DNA of 44,487 nt. It comes from Verrucomicrobiales bacterium (lineage in GTDB: Bacteria > Verrucomicrobiota > Verrucomicrobiia > Limisphaerales > F1-12-MAGs170). The position numbers and the translations under genes are program-made. The DNA lies in assembly GCA_005777315.1 (NCBI GenBank), contig SXMN01000192.1, positions 1 to 44,487 of the forward strand, written 5' to 3'. Shown in pieces: positions 34,526 through 43,261 of this stretch; within the stretch, counting starts at the first letter, position 1; every line of letters starts with the position of its first letter. The notes beneath the pieces were generated by a model. The model ran no database searches. It was not told the DNA's origin and saw only the letters and a program-made list of their open reading frames with translations.

Positions 34526-34772
34526 CAGGACCGCCTCGCTGGCTTTTCACATCTTGCCTTCGCTGGTCCCGCTCTTTGCGCTGCTCCACTTCCTCGATCT
34601 CGGCGAAAGTGGGAATTGTCTCCACGCGCAGGGCATCGCGCTCGAAATCCCACAGAGTGAGCAGTTCGTCTGTGGTAAACCAATTCTTTGCCGAGGCTGA
34701 CGTGGTAACTCCCATTCTCGAAAAGCCCAAAGCAAAGATGCTCCCGGAGTACCCGGTGAACGAAATGAACAA
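34437..34772 (-). other. Possible small ORF or gene fragment (uncertain)
   Basis: In the 279-base gap 34526-34804 the minus strand has an open frame from TTG 34772. Its middle (FTTDELLTLWDFERDALRVE, then TIPTFAEIEEVEQRK) has a protein-like, amphipathic composition. It runs 89 bases antisense into the permease gene, has no ribosome-binding site and resembles nothing I know. It may be the remnant of a gene or chance. Confidence 0.2.
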
Positions 34773-34804
34773 GTGAGAAGATGCCTATGCCCTACTCCGG
34801 GATT

Positions 34805-37800
34805 TCACCTGCGTTCCGCCTGCGCCTTCTCCGCTGCGTCAATCTCGGCGACGGGCGCGGCGCGCCAGACGACCACATCCTTCCACCCCGCCGCCATGAT
34901 CGTATCGTGATCCAGAAAGAAGATCTTGGGAATTGGCGCGGATGTGTGCCCGGACAGAGCAGCCACTTCTTGCCTGTTTGCGAGGTCGAAAAGCTTCACC
35001 GGGCCGCCATCAGTATCAATCGCCAGACGGTTGCCGTCAGGAGAGAACGCAGCAGCGTAAATGCTTTTGAGCTGGCTGCGGAATCGCGCGGTCGGCGCGT
35101 GCGTTGTCAAATCCCACACGCGCGCGCTGCCGTCCTGGCTGGTGGAGACGAGATGCCGGCCATCACTCGAAAAAGCGATTCCTATCACACCCCACTTATG
35201 CGCCTTCAACTCGGCAAGGAGCTTTCCGTCCCCGGCCCGCCATAGCGCCACTCCACGCTCCTCAAGCCGTGTCGCCAGCGTGTCGCCGTCGGGAGAAAAT
35301 CGGAGGCCACTCAATTGGGAACCTGGTGCGTCGATTTCGGCAATCAGACGGGTCGTTTCCAAATCCCACAGGCCTAATTTTCCGGAAGAGGACGCTGCCG
35401 CCAGTCTCCGTGTATTCGGCGAGAAAGTGATCCTCCAAATCTGATTGGTGGTCCACCGCCATTCCGCCTTCGAGGTCTGGGTGTCTGAATCCAAGATTCT
35501 AATCAGGCCGTGATCATCTCCCAAAGCAACCAACCTCGCATTGATAGATATGGCAGCGCTCGTGATGTTGGTAGGGGCGATGGGAAAACTTCCAAGCTCG
35601 CGCAGTGGATAGGATTGATAAACACGGGCGAGGTTCGTGCTGAGAGTGAAGACATGTTTGGCGTCGGGGGAAACTTCGAGTCGCGAGAGTTCGGTGGGAA
35701 ACTCCAATCTCTTTTCCTCCCGATGCTGCGGGGCTGTGCTCCACAGTCGAATTGACCCATCCTTGCTGCTGGAGGTCAGCGTCCGGCCATCTGGCGAATA
35801 GGCAATATCCCAGACCTCATCGAGATGGCCTCGCAAACGCGCGACTTTTTCCCACGATTTTGTGTCCCAGACCGTCAGCGTTTGGTCCAGGCAGGCAGTC
35901 GTCAGCACGCGACCATCTGGAGAAAATGCCAGAGACCACACGTAATCCTTTTGCTCTGGAAGATCGGCTACATGTCGCCCGCTGCTCACCTCCCAAATAC
36001 TAACTCGGTAGTCCCTTCTGGTCTCTGTTGAAGCGGCGAGAAATTTGCCATCCGCAGAAAAGGTCAAGGCCGTAGCCCGAAATCGATGGATCGTCGAGCG
36101 GACGAAACCCCTCTCCAAATCCCACAACAGGATGGTTCCGTCGTCCTCCTTAGTCCCCACCGCAACCGTTCTGCTGTCCGGGGAGATGCAGTCCTTGCGT
36201 CCGAAATTGAAAAACCACACGTCCCCGTGCGGAAGGTCTCGCACTTTGATCTCACGGCGAGATTTCACATCCCATTGTCTGAATTGATTTTGCGATACGG
36301 TGGCCAGCGTTTTTCCATCGGCCGAAAACGTCAGTGTATCGACGCGGTTGGAATGGTGTAGCGAGCCGGACTCTCGCAGAGTGGTCGGGTCGCAAAGCTT
36401 CACTCGTCCTTTGCTGTCCGCAATCGCGAGGAGCGATCCGTCCGTCGAGAACGCAATTGCTGTGATCTGGACTGATGAGGTGAGATTGGTGATTTCCCAC
36501 CGGAGCTGGCCATTCCAAACCTTGAGCGTGTTGTCGAGGTCCACCGAGGCCAGAAGCCTTCCGTCGGGAGATGCGCGGACAACCCAAACGCTGTTGGAAT
36601 GCATCCCGACCGTAGCAAGCTCATCACTCTGACACAACCGCCAGAGATGGCGCCATTCCCATCCCCGAAGTTCCGCCTGATGAAGCCTGGGCCGATGCTG
36701 GTCCAGCAGCCTCAACGCGCGGCCTCGATCATTCTCAGCAAGGGCTTGCTGCGCCAGGAGCATGTCGGCAGCGTACAGGTTCTTGCGGGCGGCCAGTTCG
36801 CTCTGCTCGGCTTTTCGACGCTCCTCTGCTTCCAATTCTCGCGCTTGCTCGGCCTGCTGGCGTTGGGCTTTTTCGCCGGCGCGAGCCTTCTCCGCGTCTT
36901 GACGCGCGCGAATCGCGTTGTCTCGTTCAATCCGTGCCACACGCCAACCGAGAGTCGTCGAGATCAATCCCGCGATGAGCACGAGCCCCACCACTGTAGC
37001 CGCCGTGAAGGCAATTTTGTTTCGCCGCACCATTTTCTGCAGCCGGTAGAATCGACTCGGTGGACGGGCCGCCACGGGTTCATGAGTGAGATGCCGCTGG
37101 ATGTCCATCGCCAGGCCGTTGGCCGTGTCGTAGCGGCGCGTGCGGTCCTTTTCCAAACACTTCATCACGATCCAGTCGAGGTCGCCGCGCAGCAGGTGCA
37201 TGAGCTTTGGCAAGTCTGCGCCGCGGCGTTTGGCGGTGGTGCTGGATTCGTCGTCCGCCATGCCGCGCAGACGTGTGCTGGGTTTCAATGGCTCCTTCTC
37301 GCGCAAGGTGCGGCGCATCTCGTCGAGGCCGGACATCATCAGCTCCTTGCCATCGAACGGCGTCTTTCCAATGAGCAATTCGTAAAGCAGCACGCCCAGG
37401 CTGTAGATGTCGCTGCGCGTATCAACGTCGAGTCCACTCATCTCCGCCTGCTCGGGGCTCATGTAAGCCGGCGTGCCGATGAATTGCTGAAATTGGGTGT
37501 AAACGGTTTTTTCCGTCAGTTCGCCCTGTGTGGCCTTGGCAATGCCGAAGTCGATCACCTTTGGCACCGGAACGCCGTCGTGCAGCGTGACCATGACGTT
37601 CGATGGTTTGATGTCGCGGTGGATGATGCCTTTTTGGTGCGCATGCTGGATGGCGTTGCAGACTTTGAGAAATAGATCGAGCCGCTCGCGGGTGGGAAGA
37701 TTGTTGTCGTCGCAGTACTTGGTGATCGCCTGGCCACGCACCAGCTCCATCACAAAGTAAGGTCGGCCCGTGTCGGTGGAGCCGGCGTCCAGCACGCGCG

Positions 37801-38233
37801 CGATGTGCGGATGATCCATCATGGCCAGCGCCTGGCGTTCGGCTTCAAACCGGGCGACGACATGCTTGGTGTCCATGCCGAGCTTGATGATCTTGAGGGC
37901 CACACGCCGCTTCACGGGTTCGCGTTGCTCCGCGACATAAACCGCGCCGAAGCCACCTTCGCCGAGTTTCTCGAGCAGTTTGTAGCGGCCGATCAACGAG
38001 CCTTCACGTTCGGTCAGCGGGGTGCTGGCGATCACTGTGGGCGGCTGCTCGGTCTTCGCCGCGTCGAGAAACGACATCGCTTTCGAGTGGGCGGCGATAA
38101 GCTCCTCGGCATGGTGGCGCAGTTCCGCATCCGCGCCGCAAGCCTCGGCCAGGTAACGACCGCGCTCGGCTGGGTCGGCGATTTCGATGGCCTCGCTGAA
38201 GATCGTCTTCAGCGGTTTTGTGGCGGTGTTCAT
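34805..38233 (-). CDS. Transmembrane Ser/Thr protein kinase with WD40 propeller
   Basis: In this 1142-residue protein the kinase domain (about 84-360) is complete: P-loop GEGGFG (91-96), Lys114 in VALKIIK, catalytic HRD (205-207), DFG (228-230) and an APE-like SPE (259-261). One membrane helix (about 408-428) separates it from a Glu/Arg/Gln-rich coiled coil (about 436-485). A C-terminal extracytoplasmic WD40 region (about 545-1130) follows, with repeated FSPDG / VWD blades. It looks like a receptor-type kinase whose propeller senses or docks a ligand. The start of the N-terminus (about 1-60) resembles the acidic helical linker common in PVC kinases. The ECF sigma factor encoded upstream on the same strand is the usual partner. 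Confidence 0.95.
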   Translation of the reverse strand: MNTATKPLKTIFSEAIEIADPAERGRYLAEACGADAELRHHAEELIAAHSKAMSFLDAAKTEQPPTVIASTPLTEREGSLIGRYKLLEKLGEGGFGAVYVAEQREPVKRRVALKIIKLGMDTKHVVARFEAERQALAMMDHPHIARVLDAGSTDTGRPYFVMELVRGQAITKYCDDNNLPTRERLDLFLKVCNAIQHAHQKGIIHRDIKPSNVMVTLHDGVPVPKVIDFGIAKATQGELTEKTVYTQFQQFIGTPAYMSPEQAEMSGLDVDTRSDIYSLGVLLYELLIGKTPFDGKELMMSGLDEMRRTLREKEPLKPSTRLRGMADDESSTTAKRRGADLPKLMHLLRGDLDWIVMKCLEKDRTRRYDTANGLAMDIQRHLTHEPVAARPPSRFYRLQKMVRRNKIAFTAATVVGLVLIAGLISTTLGWRVARIERDNAIRARQDAEKARAGEKAQRQQAEQARELEAEERRKAEQSELAARKNLYAADMLLAQQALAENDRGRALRLLDQHRPRLHQAELRGWEWRHLWRLCQSDELATVGMHSNSVWVVRASPDGRLLASVDLDNTLKVWNGQLRWEITNLTSSVQITAIAFSTDGSLLAIADSKGRVKLCDPTTLRESGSLHHSNRVDTLTFSADGKTLATVSQNQFRQWDVKSRREIKVRDLPHGDVWFFNFGRKDCISPDSRTVAVGTKEDDGTILLWDLERGFVRSTIHRFRATALTFSADGKFLAASTETRRDYRVSIWEVSSGRHVADLPEQKDYVWSLAFSPDGRVLTTACLDQTLTVWDTKSWEKVARLRGHLDEVWDIAYSPDGRTLTSSSKDGSIRLWSTAPQHREEKRLEFPTELSRLEVSPDAKHVFTLSTNLARVYQSYPLRELGSFPIAPTNITSAAISINARLVALGDDHGLIRILDSDTQTSKAEWRWTTNQIWRITFSPNTRRLAAASSSGKLGLWDLETTRLIAEIDAPGSQLSGLRFSPDGDTLATRLEERGVALWRAGDGKLLAELKAHKWGVIGIAFSSDGRHLVSTSQDGSARVWDLTTHAPTARFRSQLKSIYAAAFSPDGNRLAIDTDGGPVKLFDLANRQEVAALSGHTSAPIPKIFFLDHDTIMAAGWKDVVVWRAAPVAEIDAAEKAQAERR

Positions 38234-38756
38234 GGATCGAATTCAGGTTCTCAATCATCAATGCGCATTCCGCCGGCGAAAGCGGCCAAAAAAGTGACGG
38301 TCTTGTTGGCGGCGGATCGAAAATGAGCGGGTGTCTTTATTCTGATACTTCTTTAACTGGGAGCGCTGGCGTCTCGCCAGCGTGTTGGGCGCGCATTATC
38401 TCGCCGGCAAGGATGCCAGCGCTCCCAGGATCATGGGGAGCCTCCTATTCCTTACGGACCGCTCACCAGCCATGAACCAACGTGGGATTGATTCAGCATC
38501 GAGTTCTTGAGGACACGGAGGACTCGAAACATAACTCTCTGCGTCCTTCAAAACTCTGTGCCTTATTTGTAGGTTCATGGAGAGAACGCTCCGGACTTTG
38601 TGCGCGCCTTGCACCCCGTAACCACGAATGGAGCGCCGAGCATTGCTCGGCGCTCCGGTTACTGGGCAAAGGGAACGGCGCGACCTCAAATCTCCGAGGC
38701 CGGATCGCGAGGGCAGCCAGACTACTTTTTCGCGCAGCCCGGCATCATCGAGCTTT
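38234..38756. repeat. Repeat nest between kinase and ECF sigma genes
   Basis: I see no gene in this 523-base gap. It carries three inverted repeats. CTGGGAGCGCTGGC (38357-38370) pairs perfectly with GCCAGCGCTCCCAG (38415-38428). CCATGAACC (38470-38478) pairs with GGTTCATGG (38572-38580). A 45-base hairpin (38618-38662) is described separately. Between them a GAGGACACGGAGGACTCG-like stretch resembles multicopy intergenic DNA. Confidence 0.75.
38618..38662. repeat. Long hairpin (12-bp inner stem, 6-bp outer stem)
   Basis: GGAGCGCCGAGC (38630-38641) and GCTCGGCGCTCC (38645-38656) form a perfect 12-bp stem around the loop ATT. The outer GTAACC (38618-38623) pairs with GGTTAC (38657-38662), leaving a 6-base bulge on one side. 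It lies about 95 bases beyond the ECF sigma stop in the transcribed direction but has no U-tract. Confidence 0.85.
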
Positions 38757-39380
38757 TCAAGGTTTCGAGCCTCTCATCCGGTTGATCTCCCGAAACAGCC
38801 AGGTCCGCCCGAAAGCCCAGTCTCGTCGCGCGCTTCGTTCAGAGAGGCCCAATGCGCGTGCCGCCTCTTCATGCGTCAGGCCGACGAAGAAGCGCAGTTT
38901 GATCAATTCGGCCACGCCTGGATCTTCAGCTGTGAGGAGATCCAGCGCGTCGTTTATGAGCGCTACGGTCTCGTCATCCGCGGTCGCTGCGACAGTGAGT
39001 TCTTCGAGAGGCACCCGCTCACGGCCAGCATTTCGTTTCAAGGCCAGTTTGCGCCGGGCGTTCTCGACGAGGATTCGACGCATCGCCTCGGCAGCCGCCG
39101 CAAAGAAGTGCCCGCGATCTTCCCAGCACGCATCGGGGTCTTTCGAGAGGCGCAACCAGGCTTCGTGGACGAGCGCGGTGGGTTGAAGCGTGTGACCGGC
39201 GGCCTCGTTCGCCATCCGCGCGGCGGCGAGTTTGCGCAGCTGCTCGTAAACCAGTGGAAGCAATTCCTCTCCAGCGCGGGGATCGCCTTGTTGAACACGT
39301 TCAAGGATGCGGGTGAGTTCGCTCACGAGCGTTTCGTAGCTGCCATTGCAGAGATGCTCAAACACTGAGTTGTCGTCCAT
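38757..39380 (-). CDS. ECF RNA polymerase sigma factor (PVC kinase-associated type)
   Basis: The 207-residue protein has sigma region 2 (QLRKLAAARMANEAAGHTLQ, then PTALVHEAWLRLS, the group typical of Sigma-70_ECF with the long H-x-L-Q-P-T-A-L-V-H-E motif). Region 4 carries the helix-turn-helix LTHEEAARALGLSERSARRDW. The same-strand kinase-WD40 gene lies downstream, a pairing common in Verrucomicrobia and Planctomycetes in which the kinase is thought to control the sigma factor by phosphorylation. There is no anti-sigma gene nearby. The start (ATG 39380) diverges from the oxidoreductase gene. Confidence 0.94.
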   Translation of the reverse strand: MDDNSVFEHLCNGSYETLVSELTRILERVQQGDPRAGEELLPLVYEQLRKLAAARMANEAAGHTLQPTALVHEAWLRLSKDPDACWEDRGHFFAAAAEAMRRILVENARRKLALKRNAGRERVPLEELTVAATADDETVALINDALDLLTAEDPGVAELIKLRFFVGLTHEEAARALGLSERSARRDWAFGRTWLFREINRMRGSKP

Positions 39381-39405
39381 TCAAGCTTTCGCTAGAAGAG
39401 TCGCC

Positions 39406-40581
39406 GTGCAACCTCTACATCAACTCCGCGCCGGTGTCATTGGCACCGGATTCATCGGCCCCGTCCACATTGAAGCTCTCAAACGACTTGGCGTTCAAGT
39501 CACCGCGATCTGCGGATCGACAAAATCCGCGAGCGCCTGCGCGGAAAAGTGGGGCATCCCTGAAGTCTATGGTGATTATGATTACGAGGCGATGTATCGC
39601 TCCCCGAATGTGGATGTCGTTCACATCACTTCCCCGAACAAGGTTCACGTTGAGCAATCGCTTGCCGCGCTCAAGGCCGGGAAACATGTGATCTGCGAGA
39701 AACCCCTTGGCATGACCGCGAAGGACACGGCGAAGGTCGTGGCTGCTGTGAAGAGGAGAGGTTCGCCAGTCTTTGCGGTGAACTACATGTGCCGCTTCTT
39801 CCCCGCCGTGCTCCAGATGCGCGCGATGGTGCAGCGAGGCGATCTTGGTCAGATCATGCACGTTCAGGGGCACTTCTTTCAGGACTGGCTGCTCAAGGAA
39901 ACGGATTACAACTGGCGGTTGCTCGCCAGCGAAGGCGGCAAGCTTCGCGCTGTCGGTGACATCGGCACGCACTGGATTGACACGGTTTCGTTCATTCTCG
40001 GCGCGCGCGCTGAGGCTGTGTTCGCGCACCTGGAGACGTTTCACAAGAGCCGATACCGGCCGAAGGGCGAGGTACAGACCTTTGCCAAAATCGACCCGAA
40101 GACGATGGTTCCTTACAAAGTGGACACGGAAGATTTCGGAACTGTCCTGCTCAAGTTTGGCAAGGCAAGTCACGGCTTCGTGAAAAATGTCCACGCCAAC
40201 GCCTCGATCTCGCAAGTGGCCGCCGGTTGGAAGTGCGATCTCTACGCGGGCATTTATGGAACCAAGGGAAGTGTGCGGTGGAGTCTTCAAAATCCGAACG
40301 ACATCGTTGTCGGCCGCCGGGACGAGCCAAACCAGGTTCTCCAACGTGCCACCGCCGGCTTCAGCGAGGACGTCGCTGGATTCACCGACTATCCCGGCGG
40401 TCATCCCGAGGGCTTTCCAGACAGCCACAAGATGCAGTATCGCGCGGTTTACGAGCATATCGCTGGTGGACGCAAAACTCCGTTGCTGTTTGCCACCGCC
40501 GCGGACGGTCATCATGAGGTGGAGCTATGTGAAGCGATCCTTAGGAGCAGTCAGGGCAAGAAATGGCTCGAGATTTTCTAG
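39406..40581 (+). CDS. Gfo/Idh/MocA family oxidoreductase
   Basis: The 391-residue protein has an N-terminal Rossmann domain with GVIGTGFIGPVHIEAL, the ICEKPLGMTA motif containing the catalytic Lys, and a C-terminal alpha/beta domain typical of sugar or inositol dehydrogenases. The substrate is unknown; relatives act on glucose-fructose, myo-inositol or UDP-sugar derivatives with NAD(P). GTG 39406 is preferred because it gives the short pre-Rossmann segment usual in the family. An ATG at 39346 would overlap the divergent sigma gene by 35 bases. Confidence 0.92.
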   Translation: MQPLHQLRAGVIGTGFIGPVHIEALKRLGVQVTAICGSTKSASACAEKWGIPEVYGDYDYEAMYRSPNVDVVHITSPNKVHVEQSLAALKAGKHVICEKPLGMTAKDTAKVVAAVKRRGSPVFAVNYMCRFFPAVLQMRAMVQRGDLGQIMHVQGHFFQDWLLKETDYNWRLLASEGGKLRAVGDIGTHWIDTVSFILGARAEAVFAHLETFHKSRYRPKGEVQTFAKIDPKTMVPYKVDTEDFGTVLLKFGKASHGFVKNVHANASISQVAAGWKCDLYAGIYGTKGSVRWSLQNPNDIVVGRRDEPNQVLQRATAGFSEDVAGFTDYPGGHPEGFPDSHKMQYRAVYEHIAGGRKTPLLFATAADGHHEVELCEAILRSSQGKKWLEIF

Positions 40582-40708
40582 TGAATCTCTTTTGTCACTC
40601 AGATCCCGTATTTTGCAGAACTGTAGCGCGAGTTCCGTGCATGGATTGTTTCTTGCCGATGTGCCGTAACCGGAGGATAGTCAGCCTCGTAACTTATCCC
40701 ACCATCCT

Positions 40709-41447
40709 ATGATATCACGACTACCATACCTGACTCGAATGACGTTCCTTTCGTGTCTGTCACTGCTGGCGCTGGTCGCATTCGCAGACGACAAGAAAGT
40801 GGATCCCACCGGCACGTGGACATGGACTGTGACCACGCAAAACGGTGATTCTCGCGAGACCACGCTCAAACTGAAACTTGAGGGGGGATAAACTGAGTGG
40901 AATGATCTCGGGCCGAAACACGGAGTCGGCCATTCAGGACGCGGCGTTGAAAGGTGACGCGATCTCATTCCAAGTTGTCCGGGAAAGAGACGGCAACAAA
41001 TTCACTCAAAACTATCATGGCACCGTCAGCGCCGACACGATCAAAGGCAAAATGGAGTTTGGGCGTGACGGTCAAGCGCGCAGCCGTGAATGGGTGGCGA
41101 AACGCCAGGGTGCTCCCGCCAAAGCGGCAGCTTCTGTGAACGGAAAATGGAAGTATTCGTTTACAACGGGCGGCGGTCAGACGTTGGAGCCAGTGCTGGA
41201 CCTGAAGCAGGAAGGGGAGAAATTGACGGGGACGATGAAAGTCAATGACCGCGAATCGGCGATCTCGGACGGGAAGATCACTGGCAGCGAAATCTCCTTC
41301 AACGTCCTTCGCGAGCGGGACGGCCAGACGTTTACCAGCAAGTACGCAGGGAAGTACGATGGAGATGTGATCAAAGGCAAGATCAACTCCAATTTTGGCG
41401 GCACTGACCGCACTTTTGACTTCGAGGCGAAACGGCAGAAGGACTGA
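40709..41447 (+). pseudogene. Exported two-repeat protein broken by a G-run frameshift
   Basis: The first 60 codons (signal peptide at about 11-26, ending LVAFA) and a second frame to 41447 together encode one protein with two tandem domains of about 85 residues. Repeat 1 includes KLKLEG-DKLSGMI, SAIQDAALKG and VRERDGNKF. Repeat 2 includes DLKQEGEKLTGTM, SAISDGKITG and LRERDGQTF. The run G6 at 40882-40887 breaks repeat 1; with five G the reading LEGDKLSG aligns exactly with QEGEKLTG of repeat 2. The domain looks like a beta-rich exported binding module. A single-base sequencing error is equally possible. Confidence 0.8.
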
Positions 41448-41491
41448 ACGGGCCGAGAAGACAGTTCTCCACCCACAGTCACCTCAGTATT

Positions 41492-42396
41492 TTGAAGTAT
41501 CGTCCCAAGAAAGAGGAGAGGATTCGCAAAAGCTGGAATGCCGCAGCATGGCTGGTTGCCAGATTGCAGTCGATCGTACCGGAATCCGGACGACCAAATT
41601 GACATGGGTGCAACCAACTTCATTTGCGTTGGGGATCTTTGCCATCGAAGTCGTCAAAAATGCTTCGGGTGAAATCTTTGATTTCGATTCCGGAACCGAT
41701 CTCGCTGTGGCTGAGAAAGACCGCAGCCCGTTCTCCGGAGGCAGGCGTGTGCTGGTGGACGGACTGCTGACACGACGCGAGACAATCACCATCTCCGCCG
41801 TGGGTTATCTGACTGGATCCACAGCCGGGTTCTGGATCGTGGCTGCGCGCGAGCCGAGGATCCTTTGGATCGGGCTCGTGGGACTTGGGTGCGCCTACTT
41901 CTACCATGCGACGCCACTCAAGTTGTCGTATCGCGGGTTTGGCGAGCTGGCGGTCGGCGTGTGATACGGCCCATTGGTTGCCGGAGGAACATTTCTGGTT
42001 CAGCACGGTGTCCTGCCCTTCTTGATTGTGGGGCCATCGATTACGCTGGGGCTGCTCATTGCCTTATTTCTGTGGGTCAATGAATTCCCCGATCACGCCG
42101 CCGACATGGCAACTGGCAAGCGAACGCTCGTGGTGAGATTGGGGCGGCGGAAGGCAAGTCGCGTGTTCTTCGGGATGGTTTGCCTGGCTTTTCTCTGGCT
42201 GGCGGCGCTGCCCTGGCTCGAGTGTCCGAAAGGCGTATGGTGCGGGTTCATCGCGATGCCCGTAGCGACGGATGCTGCCTGGCGCATGTGGACTCACTTC
42301 GACGACAAAGGCGCGCTAGTTCCGGTACAATGGCGCGCCTTGATCTCGTTCCTGTTGTTTTCTATTGGCGCAGGATTCGGGCTCATGTTCTTCTGA
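41492..42396 (+). pseudogene. UbiA-family prenyltransferase, interrupted
   Basis: The reading is a membrane prenyltransferase (UbiA/MenA type). It has the acidic motif NASGEIFDFDSGTD that binds polyprenyl diphosphate with Mg2+, SPFSGGRRVLVDGLLTRRET, LKLSYRGFGELAVGV and a second acidic motif near WVNEFPDHAADMATGKRTL. An in-frame TGA at 41962-41964 lies where relatives have a residue before YGPL. Upstream, the N-terminus (KYRPKKEERIRKSWNAAAWL, then RLQSIVP) is in another frame that stops at 41600-41602, so a frameshift near 41575-41600 is also implied. Two lesions point to decay or poor base calls. The product would have been an aromatic or naphthoate prenyl transferase. Confidence 0.8.
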
Positions 42397-42467
42397 AGAT
42401 GAGCGGTGGCTTTCGAGATTCTGCGGAGCAGCCTGCGTCAAGCACACTTCAGGTTGACTGATCTGGC

Positions 42468-43190
42468 TTATTGCACAGTTCGCATCGACGGCGAGTAAAG
42501 CTTCACGAGCAAAGCGTGGGTGGGCAGGTAGATCGCCAGCGGCATCGCGGTCAGCATCAGTGCAAGCCATGCCCAACCCGGCATCCACTTTTGAGGCGCG
42601 GTGTCGCTGAGGCCGAAAACGTAGTTCACGTTGACCGGTGTTTGTGGGTTCGGCAGCAGGGCTCCGGTGGGCGGCAGGAGGAAGTAACTGATCAGCATCG
42701 CGGTCCAGGCAACGAAAGTCCAAGCCATGAAAGCACGCGGATTGTTGTTCAGGCGTTTCACGAGAAAAAGAAGCAGGAAAGGGAGCCATCCATGGAAAAG
42801 GGACAATCCTCTCAGAAAAAGCGGTCGTTGAGCTTCAAACATCTAATCTGTCATTCCCGTTACTTTGAACCCTGCGAGATGAGCCGCGAAGTCCGCGCAC
42901 CAAAGCATTTGTGGCAGGATTATTCCGACAGCCGCCATGCTCGCCAAGAAACCGCTCTCCATCCATACCGCTGCCAGAGTCAGAAAAAGTGCGATGTCAC
43001 AGAAATAGAGAAAGTTCGGTGGCCCGTATTTCATCCAATAAACCGGAACGAGTACCCCCATGAATGCGGTATATGCCAGTTTGACTGCCAGCGGAATTCT
43101 GTACCGGCGCAACGCAGGGCTTGAATTGCTGCTGGTTGGTGATGATCCGGTGGGTTGAGAGTTTCGTATGCAAGTAAGCGTATTTGTCAT
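42468..43190 (-). pseudogene. Multi-pass membrane protein split by an in-frame TAG
   Basis: Two directly adjacent frames, in the same reading frame, form one protein of about 240 codons. The first part has membrane segments around PLAVKLAYTAFMGVLVPVY, KYGPPNFLYFCDIALFLTLAAV and MAAVGIILPQMLWCADF. The second part has RPLFLRGLSLFHGWLPFLLLF, PVNVNYVFGLSDTAPQKWMP and YLPTHALLV. I recall this as a conserved uncharacterised PVC membrane family in which GMT-(D)-Y-MF is continuous. Here the Tyr codon is TAG (42843-42845), one base from TAC/TAT. The start near 43190 (MTNTLTC) is chosen; 43220 is an alternative. Confidence 0.75.
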
Positions 43191-43261
43191 GGCGCATTCA
43201 TGCAGCGCGAAGCATGACAAAGGAGTGCATCGACGGGATCTCGATTCACCCGAACAGGAGG

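Noticed and set aside
41962..42845. Stop-codon recoding (TGA as Trp/Sec and TAG as an amino acid)
   Set aside because: Two different stops in adjacent genes plus frameshifts in the same patch, while intact genes in the window end normally with TGA, TAA and TAG, point to lesions or errors, not a code change.
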